Assembly: GCA_038317685.1 (NCBI GenBank)
Contig: JBBQBQ010000052.1
Coordinates: forward strand, 1 to 16,797
Origin: JBBQBQ01 sp038317685
GTDB lineage: Bacteria; Desulfobacterota; Desulfuromonadia; Desulfuromonadales; DDH964
Direction of reading: 5' to 3'
Length of the DNA stretch: 16,797 nt
Part shown: one piece after another, positions 8,474 to 15,266 of the stretch
Layout of the letters: each line of letters starts with the position of its first letter
Numbering within the stretch: position 1 is the stretch's first letter
Translations under genes and position numbers: made by a program
Notes under the pieces: model-generated
Seen by the model: only the letters and a program-made list of their open reading frames with translations
Told to the model about the DNA's origin: nothing
Database searches by the model: none

Positions 8474-8741
8474 GATGTTGACTCCCGATCTGGTTGGAGA
8501 TGATGGGAATCAGTCTGGCCGCAGATTGTTTGGGGACTGTTTGGCTCCGATGAGATTGTCGTGACCGCCAGGGACCCCGAGATCTTTACGCAGCCCTGAC
8601 CCGCTCCTCACCCGCCCCGAACAAACCGGGTCCAGTTTCCCCTCCAGGACTCCCGGTCGAATCAGCCTTCTGCCGCCGGATATTCCGGGCTTGAAGTTGG
8701 TTGATTTCATCCCGACCCATTCACCCGAAGGAGGGAATCGC

Positions 8742-8903
8742 ATGACCACCTGGCCTACCCTGGTTCTCATCGTCATTGGCCTGCCGACCCTGGTCCGGGG
8801 TTGCCGCACCCTGCGCCGGACCATCGAAAAAGATATCGACCGTGAATTGAACTGGTCGCCCTCCGGCCCATCCAGCTCTCCCCACCCAAAAGCCCTTGCC
8901 TGA
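8742..8903 (+). CDS. Small single-span membrane protein (53 aa), unknown function
   Basis: A short gene whose start is set by an excellent ribosome-binding site, AAGGAGGG (8728-8735), 6 nt before ATG. An in-frame ATG at 8691 lacks one. The product has one hydrophobic stretch (about residues 4-18, WPTLVLIVIGLPTLV) followed by a basic/charged segment RGCRTLRRTIEKDIDRE and a Pro/Ser-rich tail. A single-pass inner-membrane peptide with the basic part in the cytoplasm is likely from the positive-inside rule. I do not recognise the family. It is divergent from the cysteine-motif gene, with 268 bp between their starts. A dyad-symmetric element starts 27 bp after the stop. Confidence 0.6.
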   Translation: MTTWPTLVLIVIGLPTLVRGCRTLRRTIEKDIDRELNWSPSGPSSSPHPKALA

Positions 8904-8930
8904 CCGGCCGGGGTCCTTCCCGCTACCATC

Positions 8931-8960
8931 TATCGGCAGGCCCTTGTGAGGCTACCGATA
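8931..8960. promoter_or_regulatory. Dyad-symmetric element overlapping a candidate -35
   Basis: TATCGG (8931-8936) and CCGATA (8955-8960) are exact inverted complements, and the inner arms AGGCC and GGCT extend the stem with a bulge. The loop CTTGTGA contains the TTGTGA proposed as -35 for the DUF3617 gene. It could be an operator, or an imperfect terminator for the small membrane protein gene upstream. Confidence 0.4.
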
Positions 8961-8972
8961 TTCTGTCATACT
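8944..8972 (+). promoter_or_regulatory. Candidate sigma70-type promoter for the DUF3617 gene
   Basis: TTGTGA (8944-8949) and CATACT (8967-8972) are separated by 17 bp, each matching 4 of 6 consensus positions. It lies about 110 nt before the ATG at 9080. A leader hairpin (8-bp perfect stem, 9024-9031 with 9039-9046) would be in the transcript. Confidence 0.35.
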
Positions 8973-9079
8973 TCCCTTCAGAAACGGCCTTTACAGCGGG
9001 CTTTTCTGCCCTGTTTGACCCCTGTCCCGGCTCTTCCCGCCGGGACCCGAATCCCACCCATTTGATCTAGGAGGAGACC

Positions 9080-9496
9080 ATGAAGACGTTGTTGGGCGTG
9101 GCCGCAGCGCTGCTGCTGGCGTGGTCCGGGTTGGCTCTGGCGCAAGGCATGGAGGACGGCCAGTGGGAAATCACCATGACGACCGAGATGCCGGGGATGC
9201 CTTTTACCCCGCCGCCGATGAAGTATAAAACCTGCGTCACCAAGGAAAACATGGTCCCGCAGCAGCAGCAGAAGAACCAGGACTGCAAGATGCTGGAGAA
9301 CAAGGTCAGCGGCAACACCGTCACCTGGCTGATGGAGTGCACATCGAAGGAGGGGTCGACCCGCAGCAAAGGGAAGATCACCTACGCCGACAACGGCATG
9401 GACGGCTCTTTCCTGACCACGGTGAAGGATGGAAAAGAGACGATGGAGATGAAATCGACGATGAAGGGGAAACGCCTCGGTCCCTGCACCAAGTAA
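9080..9496 (+). CDS. DUF3617 family periplasmic protein
   Basis: A 138-residue exported protein. The N-terminus is a standard Sec signal peptide (MKTLLGVAAALLLAW...) with probable cleavage after ALA, between residues 21 and 22. The mature part begins GMEDGQWEITMTTEMPGMP, the characteristic start of DUF3617 proteins, and has four cysteines (in KTCVTKEN, QDCKML, MECTSKEG and GPCTK) that likely form two disulfides. Function of the family is unknown. AGGAGGAG (9069-9076) directly precedes the ATG. It is a single-gene unit: candidate promoter and leader hairpin upstream, perfect terminator hairpin 22 nt downstream of the stop. Confidence 0.9.
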   Translation: MKTLLGVAAALLLAWSGLALAQGMEDGQWEITMTTEMPGMPFTPPPMKYKTCVTKENMVPQQQQKNQDCKMLENKVSGNTVTWLMECTSKEGSTRSKGKITYADNGMDGSFLTTVKDGKETMEMKSTMKGKRLGPCTK

Positions 9497-9517
9497 GCTG
9501 CGACTTTGCCCCGCCTC

Positions 9518-9554
9518 ACGGCGGCTCCCCGGACTTGGTGGAGCCGCCGTTTTC
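9518..9554 (+). terminator. Intrinsic terminator after the DUF3617 gene
   Basis: A perfect 11-bp stem (ACGGCGGCTCC at 9518-9528, GGAGCCGCCGT at 9540-9550) with an 11-nt loop is followed by TTTCATCC, so the last stem base plus tail gives a TTTT run. It isolates the downstream defence-like operon from the DUF3617 gene. Confidence 0.85.
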
Positions 9555-9610
9555 ATCCGTGCCCCTTCCCCGCCCGGCCGGGCGGTAAGGACATTCCCCC
9601 TGATTTCCCC

Positions 9611-9639
9611 GTGACATCCCCCGTCGGTCATGGTAGAAA
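9611..9639 (+). promoter_or_regulatory. Candidate promoter for the MmeI-like/Fic operon
   Basis: GTGACA (9611-9616, 5 of 6 to TTGACA) and TAGAAA (9634-9639, 4 of 6 to TATAAT) are 17 bp apart. It lies between the DUF3617 terminator and the ATG at 9665, leaving a leader of about 20 nt. Confidence 0.4.
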
Positions 9640-9664
9640 AAAACAATTTAATGGGGGGTCTGCC

Positions 9665-11989
9665 ATGCCGCTTTCCTGGAATGAAATCCGCGACCGCGCC
9701 CTTGCCTTCTCCCGCGAGTGGCCCGACGAGACCTCCGAGGATGCCGAGGCCAAGAGCTTCTGGGACGGCTTCTTCAATGTTTACGGCGTCACCCGCCGCC
9801 GGGTCGCCTCCTTCGAGACCCCGGTCAAAAAGGGGGACGGCCACGGGGGGTTCATCGACCTGCTCTGGAAAGGGCTGCTGCTGGTCGAGCACAAGTCGCG
9901 TGGCAAGGACCTCGATCGCGCCGCCCGCCAGGCCTTCGACTACTTCCCCGGCCTGAAAGAGCGCGACCTGCCGCGCTACGTCCTCGTCTCCGACTTCGCC
10001 CGTTTCCGTCTCTACGACCTCGACAGCAGCGAGCAGCACGACTTTACCCTCCCCGAGCTGCCGAACCACATTCACCTCTTCGGCTTCATCGCCGGTTACC
10101 AGACGCGCAGCTTCGGCCAGCAGGACCCGGTCAACGTCCAGGCGGCCGAAAAGCTCGGCCGGCTGCATGACCAGTTCAAGGCCGCCGGCTTCGACGGCCA
10201 CGCCCTCGAAATCCTGCTGGTGAGGCTCCTTTTCTGCCTGTTTGCCGAGGATACCGCCCTCTTCGAGCGCCGCGCCTTCCAGGACTACCTCGAACTGCGC
10301 ACCGCCGAGGATGGCAGCGACCTCGGCATGCACCTCGCCCAGCTCTTCCAGATCCTCGACACCGCGCCGGAGAAGCGCTTGAGGACCCTCGACGAGCAGG
10401 TTGCCGCCTTCCCCTACGTCAACGGCCAGCTCTTTGTCGAAATGCTCCCCATCGCCTCCTGCGACCGCGCCATGCGCGAGGCCCTGCTCGACTGCTGCGC
10501 CCTCGACTGGAGCCGCATCAGCCCGGCGGTCTTCGGTTCCCTCTTCCAGTCGATCATGGACGAGAAGGCACGGCGCAACCTCGGCGCGCACTACACCAGC
10601 GAAACCAACATCCTCAAGCTCATCCGGCCCCTCTTCCTCGACGAACTGTGGGCCGAATTCCACCGCATCAAGCGAAACCGCAACCAGCTCTTCGAGTTTT
10701 TGAAGAAACTCTCCCGCCTGACCTTCTTCGATCCGGCCTGCGGCTGCGGCAACTTCCTGGTCATCGCCTACCGCGAGCTGCGCCTGCTGGAGCTGGAGGT
10801 GCTGCGCCAGGTGCGGCAGAGCGACCAGATGTTGCTCGACGTCTTTCAGCTCATCGGCGTCAACGTTGACCAATTTCACGGCATCGAGATCGAGGAGTGG
10901 CCGGCGCGCATCGCCGAAGTCGCGCTTTGGCTCACTGACCACCAGATGAACCTCAAGGTCTCCGAGGAGTTCGGCCAGTACTTCGCCCGCCTGCCGCTGA
11001 AGAAGGCGCCGCACATCGTGCACGGCAACGCCCTGCAAATCGACTGGCGCACGGTAGTGGCGCCGGAGCGGCTGTCATATCTTTTGGGAAATCCACCTTT
11101 TCTGGGCCATCACTATCAGTCCGAAGAGCAGAAGGTCGACCAGCAAAGAGTCATGGGGCATCTGCGTTCCGCCGGTGTACTTGATTTTGTCTGCAACTGG
11201 TATGTCCGTGCTGCTGAATACATGGCAGATAACCCGGCGATTCGTGCCGCCTTCGTCTCCACCAATTCCATCACCCAGGGGGAGCAGGCCGGCATTCTTT
11301 GGCCCGACCTCTTTCGGCGTGGCGCGAAGATCCATTTTGCTCACCGCACCTTCCAGTGGAGCAGCGAAGCGCGCGGCGGGGCGGCGGTGCACTGCGTCAT
11401 CGTCGGTTTTGGTTTGCGGGACGTGGCGGAGAAATGGCTCTACGATTACGACACGCCGAAGAGCGAGCCGCACACGCTTAAGGTAGCGAACATCAATGCC
11501 TATCTGGTGGACGGGCCGGATGTGGTGGTGACCAACCGCAGCGTGCCGCTGTGCGCGGTGCCGCGGATGTTGTGGGGGAATAAACCGACCGACGGCGGGC
11601 ATCTGATCCTGTCGCCGGAGGAGTGGGATGAACTGCTGGTGAGAGAACCGGCAGCGGCACCGTATGTTCGTCCTTTTATCAGTGGTGGCGATTTCATCAA
11701 TGGCGAACAGCGCTATTGCCTGTGGCTTCAGGATGTCGATCCCGCGCAATTGCGGAACCTTCCCGAAGTCATGGCCCGTATTGAACGGGTACGACAGTTT
11801 CGACTCGCCAGCAAAGTGCCGCCTGAGCTGGTCAAGGCCCACCAGACCCTCGACCGTGTCGTCGATGCCGCCTACGGCAAGAGCGCATTCAATGGTGAAT
11901 CCGAGCGCGTGGCGTTTTTGTTCGAACGCTACCAAGAGTTGTCGGCGCCGTTGGTGCCGGTAAGGAAGAAAGTCAGGAAGAGCATTTGA
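9665..11989 (+). CDS. MmeI-like (type IIL/IIG) restriction-modification protein, target-recognition domain apparently deleted
   Basis: A 774-residue single-chain protein. ATG 9665 follows a G-rich stretch (9653-9658); the frame is open to 9506, but that extension runs through the upstream terminator and is not protein-like. The N-terminal nuclease has D65-X9-E75-X-K77, the same spacing as the MmeI catalytic site. A helical spacer leads to GAHYT (307-311), SAM-binding motif I DPACGCGNF (356-364) and catalytic motif IV NPPF (476-479), marking an N6-adenine gamma-class methyltransferase. The first part of the recognition domain is present (WGNKPTDGGHLILS, PYVRPFISGGDFINGEQRYCLW, RVRQFRLASK). Then, at K717-V718, it jumps straight to the C-terminal tail PPELVKAHQTLDRVVDAAYG. 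From family knowledge about 150 residues, including the SSENRRYIP-like and NNFPWP-like blocks, should lie there; they are absent. Sequence specificity, hence activity, is doubtful. It overlaps the next gene. Confidence 0.88.
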   Translation: MPLSWNEIRDRALAFSREWPDETSEDAEAKSFWDGFFNVYGVTRRRVASFETPVKKGDGHGGFIDLLWKGLLLVEHKSRGKDLDRAARQAFDYFPGLKERDLPRYVLVSDFARFRLYDLDSSEQHDFTLPELPNHIHLFGFIAGYQTRSFGQQDPVNVQAAEKLGRLHDQFKAAGFDGHALEILLVRLLFCLFAEDTALFERRAFQDYLELRTAEDGSDLGMHLAQLFQILDTAPEKRLRTLDEQVAAFPYVNGQLFVEMLPIASCDRAMREALLDCCALDWSRISPAVFGSLFQSIMDEKARRNLGAHYTSETNILKLIRPLFLDELWAEFHRIKRNRNQLFEFLKKLSRLTFFDPACGCGNFLVIAYRELRLLELEVLRQVRQSDQMLLDVFQLIGVNVDQFHGIEIEEWPARIAEVALWLTDHQMNLKVSEEFGQYFARLPLKKAPHIVHGNALQIDWRTVVAPERLSYLLGNPPFLGHHYQSEEQKVDQQRVMGHLRSAGVLDFVCNWYVRAAEYMADNPAIRAAFVSTNSITQGEQAGILWPDLFRRGAKIHFAHRTFQWSSEARGGAAVHCVIVGFGLRDVAEKWLYDYDTPKSEPHTLKVANINAYLVDGPDVVVTNRSVPLCAVPRMLWGNKPTDGGHLILSPEEWDELLVREPAAAPYVRPFISGGDFINGEQRYCLWLQDVDPAQLRNLPEVMARIERVRQFRLASKVPPELVKAHQTLDRVVDAAYGKSAFNGESERVAFLFERYQELSAPLVPVRKKVRKSI

Positions 11990-12468
11990 TTAAACAAAAG
12001 CGTAATCATGAAAAGGCTTTTGACTCTATGGAAAAGGCTCTTGGAAAAATATTCGCCCTGCTTGGGGACACTCAAGCCTATCGCGAACAGCTTGAACGGG
12101 TTAAGAAAATGCCTGGCGCCAACCGCCTTTTTGCACGAATTGAGCTTACCCACGATCTAGAGCAGAGAGAGGATTACCTAGCAGAGGTACGCTTTGCATT
12201 AATCTTCGCGGGGCTGGGGTTCCAAGTCACTATCGAGCCATTGGGGGGCACCGGCCCTGATCTCGGAGTCAGCAGAGACGGCCATGATGCGGTGATAGAG
12301 GTAATGCGATTCAGAAAAATTTTCCCGGGGCCGCCAGAATTTGACCCAGATAAGAATTTCACACTTCCCGGATACGGCAACCCGGCTCGCGACGTCCGGA
12401 AAGCGGTGCAAAAAATAGCGGGGAAATTCAGACAGGTCGGAGCTGAAAACGGAATCATTGCAATCTGA
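11986..12468 (+). CDS. Unrecognised protein with PD-(D/E)XK-like core; 5' part of a gene split by TGA
   Basis: 160 residues from a TTG that overlaps the MmeI-like stop codon (TTGA). A start at in-frame ATG 12028 is also possible. I do not recognise a named family. A nuclease-like core is visible: an alpha-helix with E67 (DYLAEVRFALIFAGLGFQV), P91-D92 (GGTGPDLGV) and, 12 residues later, E105 in AVIEVMRFR. The lysine expected two residues after E105 is Met107, so catalysis is uncertain. A helix with RDVRKAVQKIAGKF follows. The frame ends at TGA 12466-12468 within GIIAI-stop-NDDGD and then continues open in the same frame to 12756, so this looks like a nonsense mutation. Base composition is AT-rich against its neighbours (40% GC at 12001-12060), suggesting acquisition. 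Confidence 0.65.
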   Translation: MIKQKRNHEKAFDSMEKALGKIFALLGDTQAYREQLERVKKMPGANRLFARIELTHDLEQREDYLAEVRFALIFAGLGFQVTIEPLGGTGPDLGVSRDGHDAVIEVMRFRKIFPGPPEFDPDKNFTLPGYGNPARDVRKAVQKIAGKFRQVGAENGIIAI

Positions 12469-12483
12469 AATGACGATGGAGAT

Positions 12484-12756
12484 ATGGAGAGCGATCATGT
12501 GAGGACAGCTGTGAACACGCTTTTTGACGACGAAAAGGAAAAATTTATTTTGCTGCCGCCGGCACTCCTCTTTGTTCTCTATGGTTCAACCTGGGTCAGG
12601 ATAGGCGATGGCAAGCAATTACATTGTTTTCCATGGCAGCATAATTTTCCAAGGTATCAATACTACTGGCAGGCAGAGCTCGAAGCCCGGCCCGTCAGCG
12701 AGCATATCAGGCAAGCAGTGACGGACAAAAACCTGCCTTTGCAGGGGCGCCCATGA
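12484..12756 (+). CDS. 3' part of the TGA-split gene (same frame as the PD-(D/E)XK-like part)
   Basis: Up to 90 residues from ATG 12484, in the same frame as the preceding part and separated from it by one TGA and five codons. Together they would make about 256 residues. The sequence is ordinary globular protein (KEKFILLPPALLFVLYGSTW, HCFPWQHNFPRYQYYWQAEL), not noise, and its stop overlaps the Fic start (ATGA), as expected for the true end of an operon gene. As an independent gene its ribosome-binding site is poor: GGAG lies only 2 nt before the ATG. I therefore read it as the C-terminal half of the upstream gene; reinitiation to make a separate peptide is possible. GC is 37% at 12601-12660. 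Confidence 0.5.
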   Translation: MESDHVRTAVNTLFDDEKEKFILLPPALLFVLYGSTWVRIGDGKQLHCFPWQHNFPRYQYYWQAELEARPVSEHIRQAVTDKNLPLQGRP

Positions 12757-13799
12757 ACACGTTGAAACTCTTCGCGACCGCCACCCTGCCGATCCCCCCA
12801 GCCACCGCCTGGTACCTCTCCGACCTCGGCGAATTCCGGGGAAAGCAGGAGCTCTACACCCGCCAATCGCCCCAACTCCTCAAGGCTCTGCGCGAACACG
12901 CCATCATTGAAAGCACCGTCTCTTCCAACCGCATCGAGGGCGTTTCGGTCGAGCCGCGCCGGGTGCGGGACGTTCTGCTGGCGCCGGCACCGGTCTTTCG
13001 GGACCGCAACGAGGAAGAGGTTCGCGGCTATCGCGACGCCCTGGCCTGGGTTCACGGGGAGGCGCCGCAGATTCCGGTCAGTGAGGCGACGATCCTGCGC
13101 CTGCATGCCATGACCCGGGGGGATATCTGGGATGCCGGCCGCTACAAGGAGCGGGACATCGACATCGTCGAACGATACCCCGACCGGCCGGAGCGAGTAC
13201 GTTTTCGCACCGTCCCGACCCATGCCACCCCGGCGGCGATGAGCGGGCTGATCTCCTGCTGGGAGACGGGAATGCGCGAACGGTGGGCGCCGCCGGCGCT
13301 CCTGCTGGCGGCCTTCAACCTCGATTTTCTTTGCATCCACCCCTTTCGCGACGGCAACGGCCGGGTGTCGCGGCTGCTCCTGCTGCTCCAGTGCTATCGC
13401 CTAGGATTCGAGGTGGGCCGCTACGTGAGTCTGGAGCGGCTGATTGAGCAGAACAAGGAGCGCTATTACGAAACGCTGGAGGCCAGCTCGCAGGGCTGGC
13501 ACGAGGGGAGACATGATCCCTGGCCGTACATCAACTATCTGCTGTTTATTCTCAAGGAGGCTTACCGGGAGTTCATCGAGCGGGTGGGGGAAGTCAAGGC
13601 GCCGCGCGGCGCCAAGACGGAACAGGCCCTGGCGGCCATGGCGGCCTTCAACCGCCCCTTTTCCCTGGCCGAACTGGAGATCCGTTGCCCGGGCGTGAGC
13701 CGGGACATGTTGCGCCGGCTCCTGCGCTCCGAACAGCAGGCCGGTCGCATGGAATGTCTGGGCCGCGGCCCCGGCGCCCGATGGGCCAAAAGAGGGTAA
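12753..13799 (+). CDS. Fic family protein (class II, predicted AMP-transferase)
   Basis: A 348-residue Fic protein. The catalytic motif HPFRDGNGRVSR starts at His196 and matches HPFx(D/E)GN(G/K)R completely. An N-terminal inhibitory-helix motif (S/T)xxxE(G/N) is present as S58-NRI-E62-G63 within ESTVSSNRIEG, which marks class II Fic proteins that autoinhibit through the Glu. The C-terminal 70 residues (TEQALAAMAAFNRPFSLAELEIRCPGV...) look like a winged helix-turn-helix. Such enzymes AMPylate target hydroxyl side chains; targets here are unknown. No antitoxin is needed because inhibition is intramolecular. Its ATG overlaps the preceding stop, so expression is coupled to the restriction-type operon. 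GC returns to about 63%. It is intact, in contrast to the damaged genes before it. Confidence 0.93.
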   Translation: MNTLKLFATATLPIPPATAWYLSDLGEFRGKQELYTRQSPQLLKALREHAIIESTVSSNRIEGVSVEPRRVRDVLLAPAPVFRDRNEEEVRGYRDALAWVHGEAPQIPVSEATILRLHAMTRGDIWDAGRYKERDIDIVERYPDRPERVRFRTVPTHATPAAMSGLISCWETGMRERWAPPALLLAAFNLDFLCIHPFRDGNGRVSRLLLLLQCYRLGFEVGRYVSLERLIEQNKERYYETLEASSQGWHEGRHDPWPYINYLLFILKEAYREFIERVGEVKAPRGAKTEQALAAMAAFNRPFSLAELEIRCPGVSRDMLRRLLRSEQQAGRMECLGRGPGARWAKRG

Positions 13800-13820
13800 T
13801 ACCTTCAAGAGAGGGTAATA
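13791..13820 (+). repeat. Direct repeat AGAGGGTAATA, two copies
   Basis: AGAGGGTAATA occurs at 13791-13801 (spanning the fic stop codon) and 13810-13820, spaced 19 bp start to start. This could be a short duplication or a binding-site pair. It marks the 3' edge of the defence-type operon. Confidence 0.55.
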
Positions 13821-13901
13821 ATAAGGGTCATTAGGGAGGGAAGCGGCCGACACCCGCGCTGCGGGGCAGGCTGCACCAGCCGCGACAGCCCGAAGTTGAT
13901 C

Positions 13902-13932
13902 GAAAACGCCTTGGCCATGGGGCGTTTTCATT
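13902..13932 (+). terminator. Probable terminator downstream of the fic operon
   Basis: A 9-bp stem (GAAAACGCC 13902-13910, GGCGTTTTC 13921-13929) with a 10-nt loop ends in TTTTCATTT. It lies about 100 nt after the fic stop and before rdgC. The U-tract is partly inside the stem, so efficiency is uncertain. Confidence 0.6.
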
Positions 13933-14080
13933 TGAGAATTCGCCCGCCAGACCGGCGCGATGGAATCAGTCGTGGTGCCTGCGCCGCCCCCCAAATCCCC
14001 GTCCCGCCAACAAAGATCTTGCCCCGCCCCGAGAAAAGGTGTACCCCTAGGACCCCCATCCCAATCCAAGGAGTGACTTT

Positions 14081-15247
14081 ATGGGTATCCTCGCCAACAC
14101 CGTCAGCATCTGCCAATTCCGGGTCGAAGGAACCACCCCCGGCAGCGATCTCACCGCCTGGGCCGGGGAACGCCTCGCTGCCCAGGCCTTCCGTTCCATC
14201 GAGAAGGGGAGCGAAGAGCTCTCGATCGGCTGGTGCCACCTTGACGATCACCAGTGCAGCGACTTCACCGATCCGTCCGCCTACGCTCGCGACCATTACC
14301 TGACCTTCACCCTGCGTCGCGACCAGCGCCGGGTGCCGGCCGCCCTCCTCAAGGCCCACCTGGTCAGGGCCGAGCAGGACTTCCTCGCCGCCAACTCAAC
14401 CTTCCAGCGGGTCCCCAAGGCCAAGCGCGAAGAACTCAAGGAGGCGGTGCGGGGAGCGCTTTTGGCCCGGACCCTGCCGGTGCCGAGCGTCTGGGACCTG
14501 GTCTGGGACATCCGGGCGCAGACGGTGACTTTTTCCGCCCTGAGCGGCAAGGTCGTGGATCTTTGCGACGGCCTCTTCAAACAGACCTTCGACGGACTGC
14601 GGCTCGTCCCGGTGACCCCCTTCGCCCGCGCCCGGACGGTGGTCCCGACGGAGCTCGAAGGATCCCTGACGCGGGCCAACCGGGCGGCCGGCGACGGCCT
14701 TCTGGAGGAACTGCGCGACAACCAGTGGCTCGGTGCCGAGTTCCTGTTGTGGCTGGCCTGGCGGGCGTTGACCGGGGAAGGGCTGTACCAGGTGAACCAG
14801 CCGGGCCCGGCGGCGGCCGAGGAACCCTTCGCCGCCTGGCTCGACGACCGCCTGATCCTCACCGGCGGCGCCGAAGGAGGTCAGAAGGTCACGGTGACCG
14901 GCCCCCAGGATCGCTACGATGAGATGCGCTCCGCCCTGGCGGCGGATAAGTCGCTGGCCGAGGCGGTCCTCCACCTGGAGAAAGGCGAGCACCAGTGGCG
15001 ACTCAACCTCAAGGCCGGCACCTTCCACTTCGCCTCTTTTCGCTGTCCGGGGGTGAAGCTGGAGAAGGACGATCTGACCGACCCCCAACGGGAAAGGGAA
15101 GCGGTCTTCTACGAGCGGATCTCGCTCCTGGGGGAAGGGCAGCAGCTCCTCGACAGTCTCCTCGCCGACTTCCTGGCGATCCGCCTGACAGCCGCCTGGA
15201 CCGGCGCCGAGGCAAAGATCCGCGCCTGGCTGGCGGCCGGGGACTGA
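14081..15247 (+). CDS. rdgC: Recombination-associated protein RdgC
   Basis: A 388-residue protein. After MGILANTVSICQFRV the segment SIGWCHLDDH is followed by TLRRDQRRVPAALLKAHL, VPKAKREELKEAVRGALLART and VWDIRAQTVTFSALSGKVVD with FDGLRLVPVTPF. The order matches the E. coli RdgC core (basic stretch RKEEKILPSPVIKQ, KKTEKDSLKDEVLHSLLPR, VVPL), though this form is longer than the 303-residue E. coli protein. RdgC forms a ring-shaped dimer on double-stranded DNA and limits RecA-dependent strand exchange in gamma-proteobacteria. AAGGAG (14068-14073), 7 nt before ATG, supports the start. It is a separate unit from the fic operon (281-bp gap with a terminator) and is convergent with the lipoprotein gene (19-bp gap). 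Confidence 0.85.
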   Translation: MGILANTVSICQFRVEGTTPGSDLTAWAGERLAAQAFRSIEKGSEELSIGWCHLDDHQCSDFTDPSAYARDHYLTFTLRRDQRRVPAALLKAHLVRAEQDFLAANSTFQRVPKAKREELKEAVRGALLARTLPVPSVWDLVWDIRAQTVTFSALSGKVVDLCDGLFKQTFDGLRLVPVTPFARARTVVPTELEGSLTRANRAAGDGLLEELRDNQWLGAEFLLWLAWRALTGEGLYQVNQPGPAAAEEPFAAWLDDRLILTGGAEGGQKVTVTGPQDRYDEMRSALAADKSLAEAVLHLEKGEHQWRLNLKAGTFHFASFRCPGVKLEKDDLTDPQREREAVFYERISLLGEGQQLLDSLLADFLAIRLTAAWTGAEAKIRAWLAAGD

Positions 15248-15266
15248 CTCCGCCTTGAAATGACGG

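Noticed and set aside
9506..9664. N-terminal extension of the MmeI-like protein
   Set aside because: It overlaps the DUF3617 terminator hairpin and its translation is Arg/Pro-rich; the family-like N-terminus begins at 9665.
8978..11038. 686-codon minus-strand open frame across the DUF3617 and MmeI-like genes
   Set aside because: It runs through a signal-peptide gene, a terminator and catalytic motifs on the other strand; composition is shadow-like and there is no plausible domain.
12466..12468. TGA as a selenocysteine codon
   Set aside because: I see no convincing stem-loop directly downstream, no selenoprotein family context and no cysteine-homologue evidence; a Trp-to-stop change is simpler.
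12663..13340. 225-codon minus-strand open frame opposite fic
   Set aside because: Fic on the plus strand has complete family motifs; the antisense translation is a shadow.
14254..14922. 222-codon plus-strand frame inside rdgC
   Set aside because: Out-of-frame, Arg/Gly/Pro-rich shadow of rdgC.
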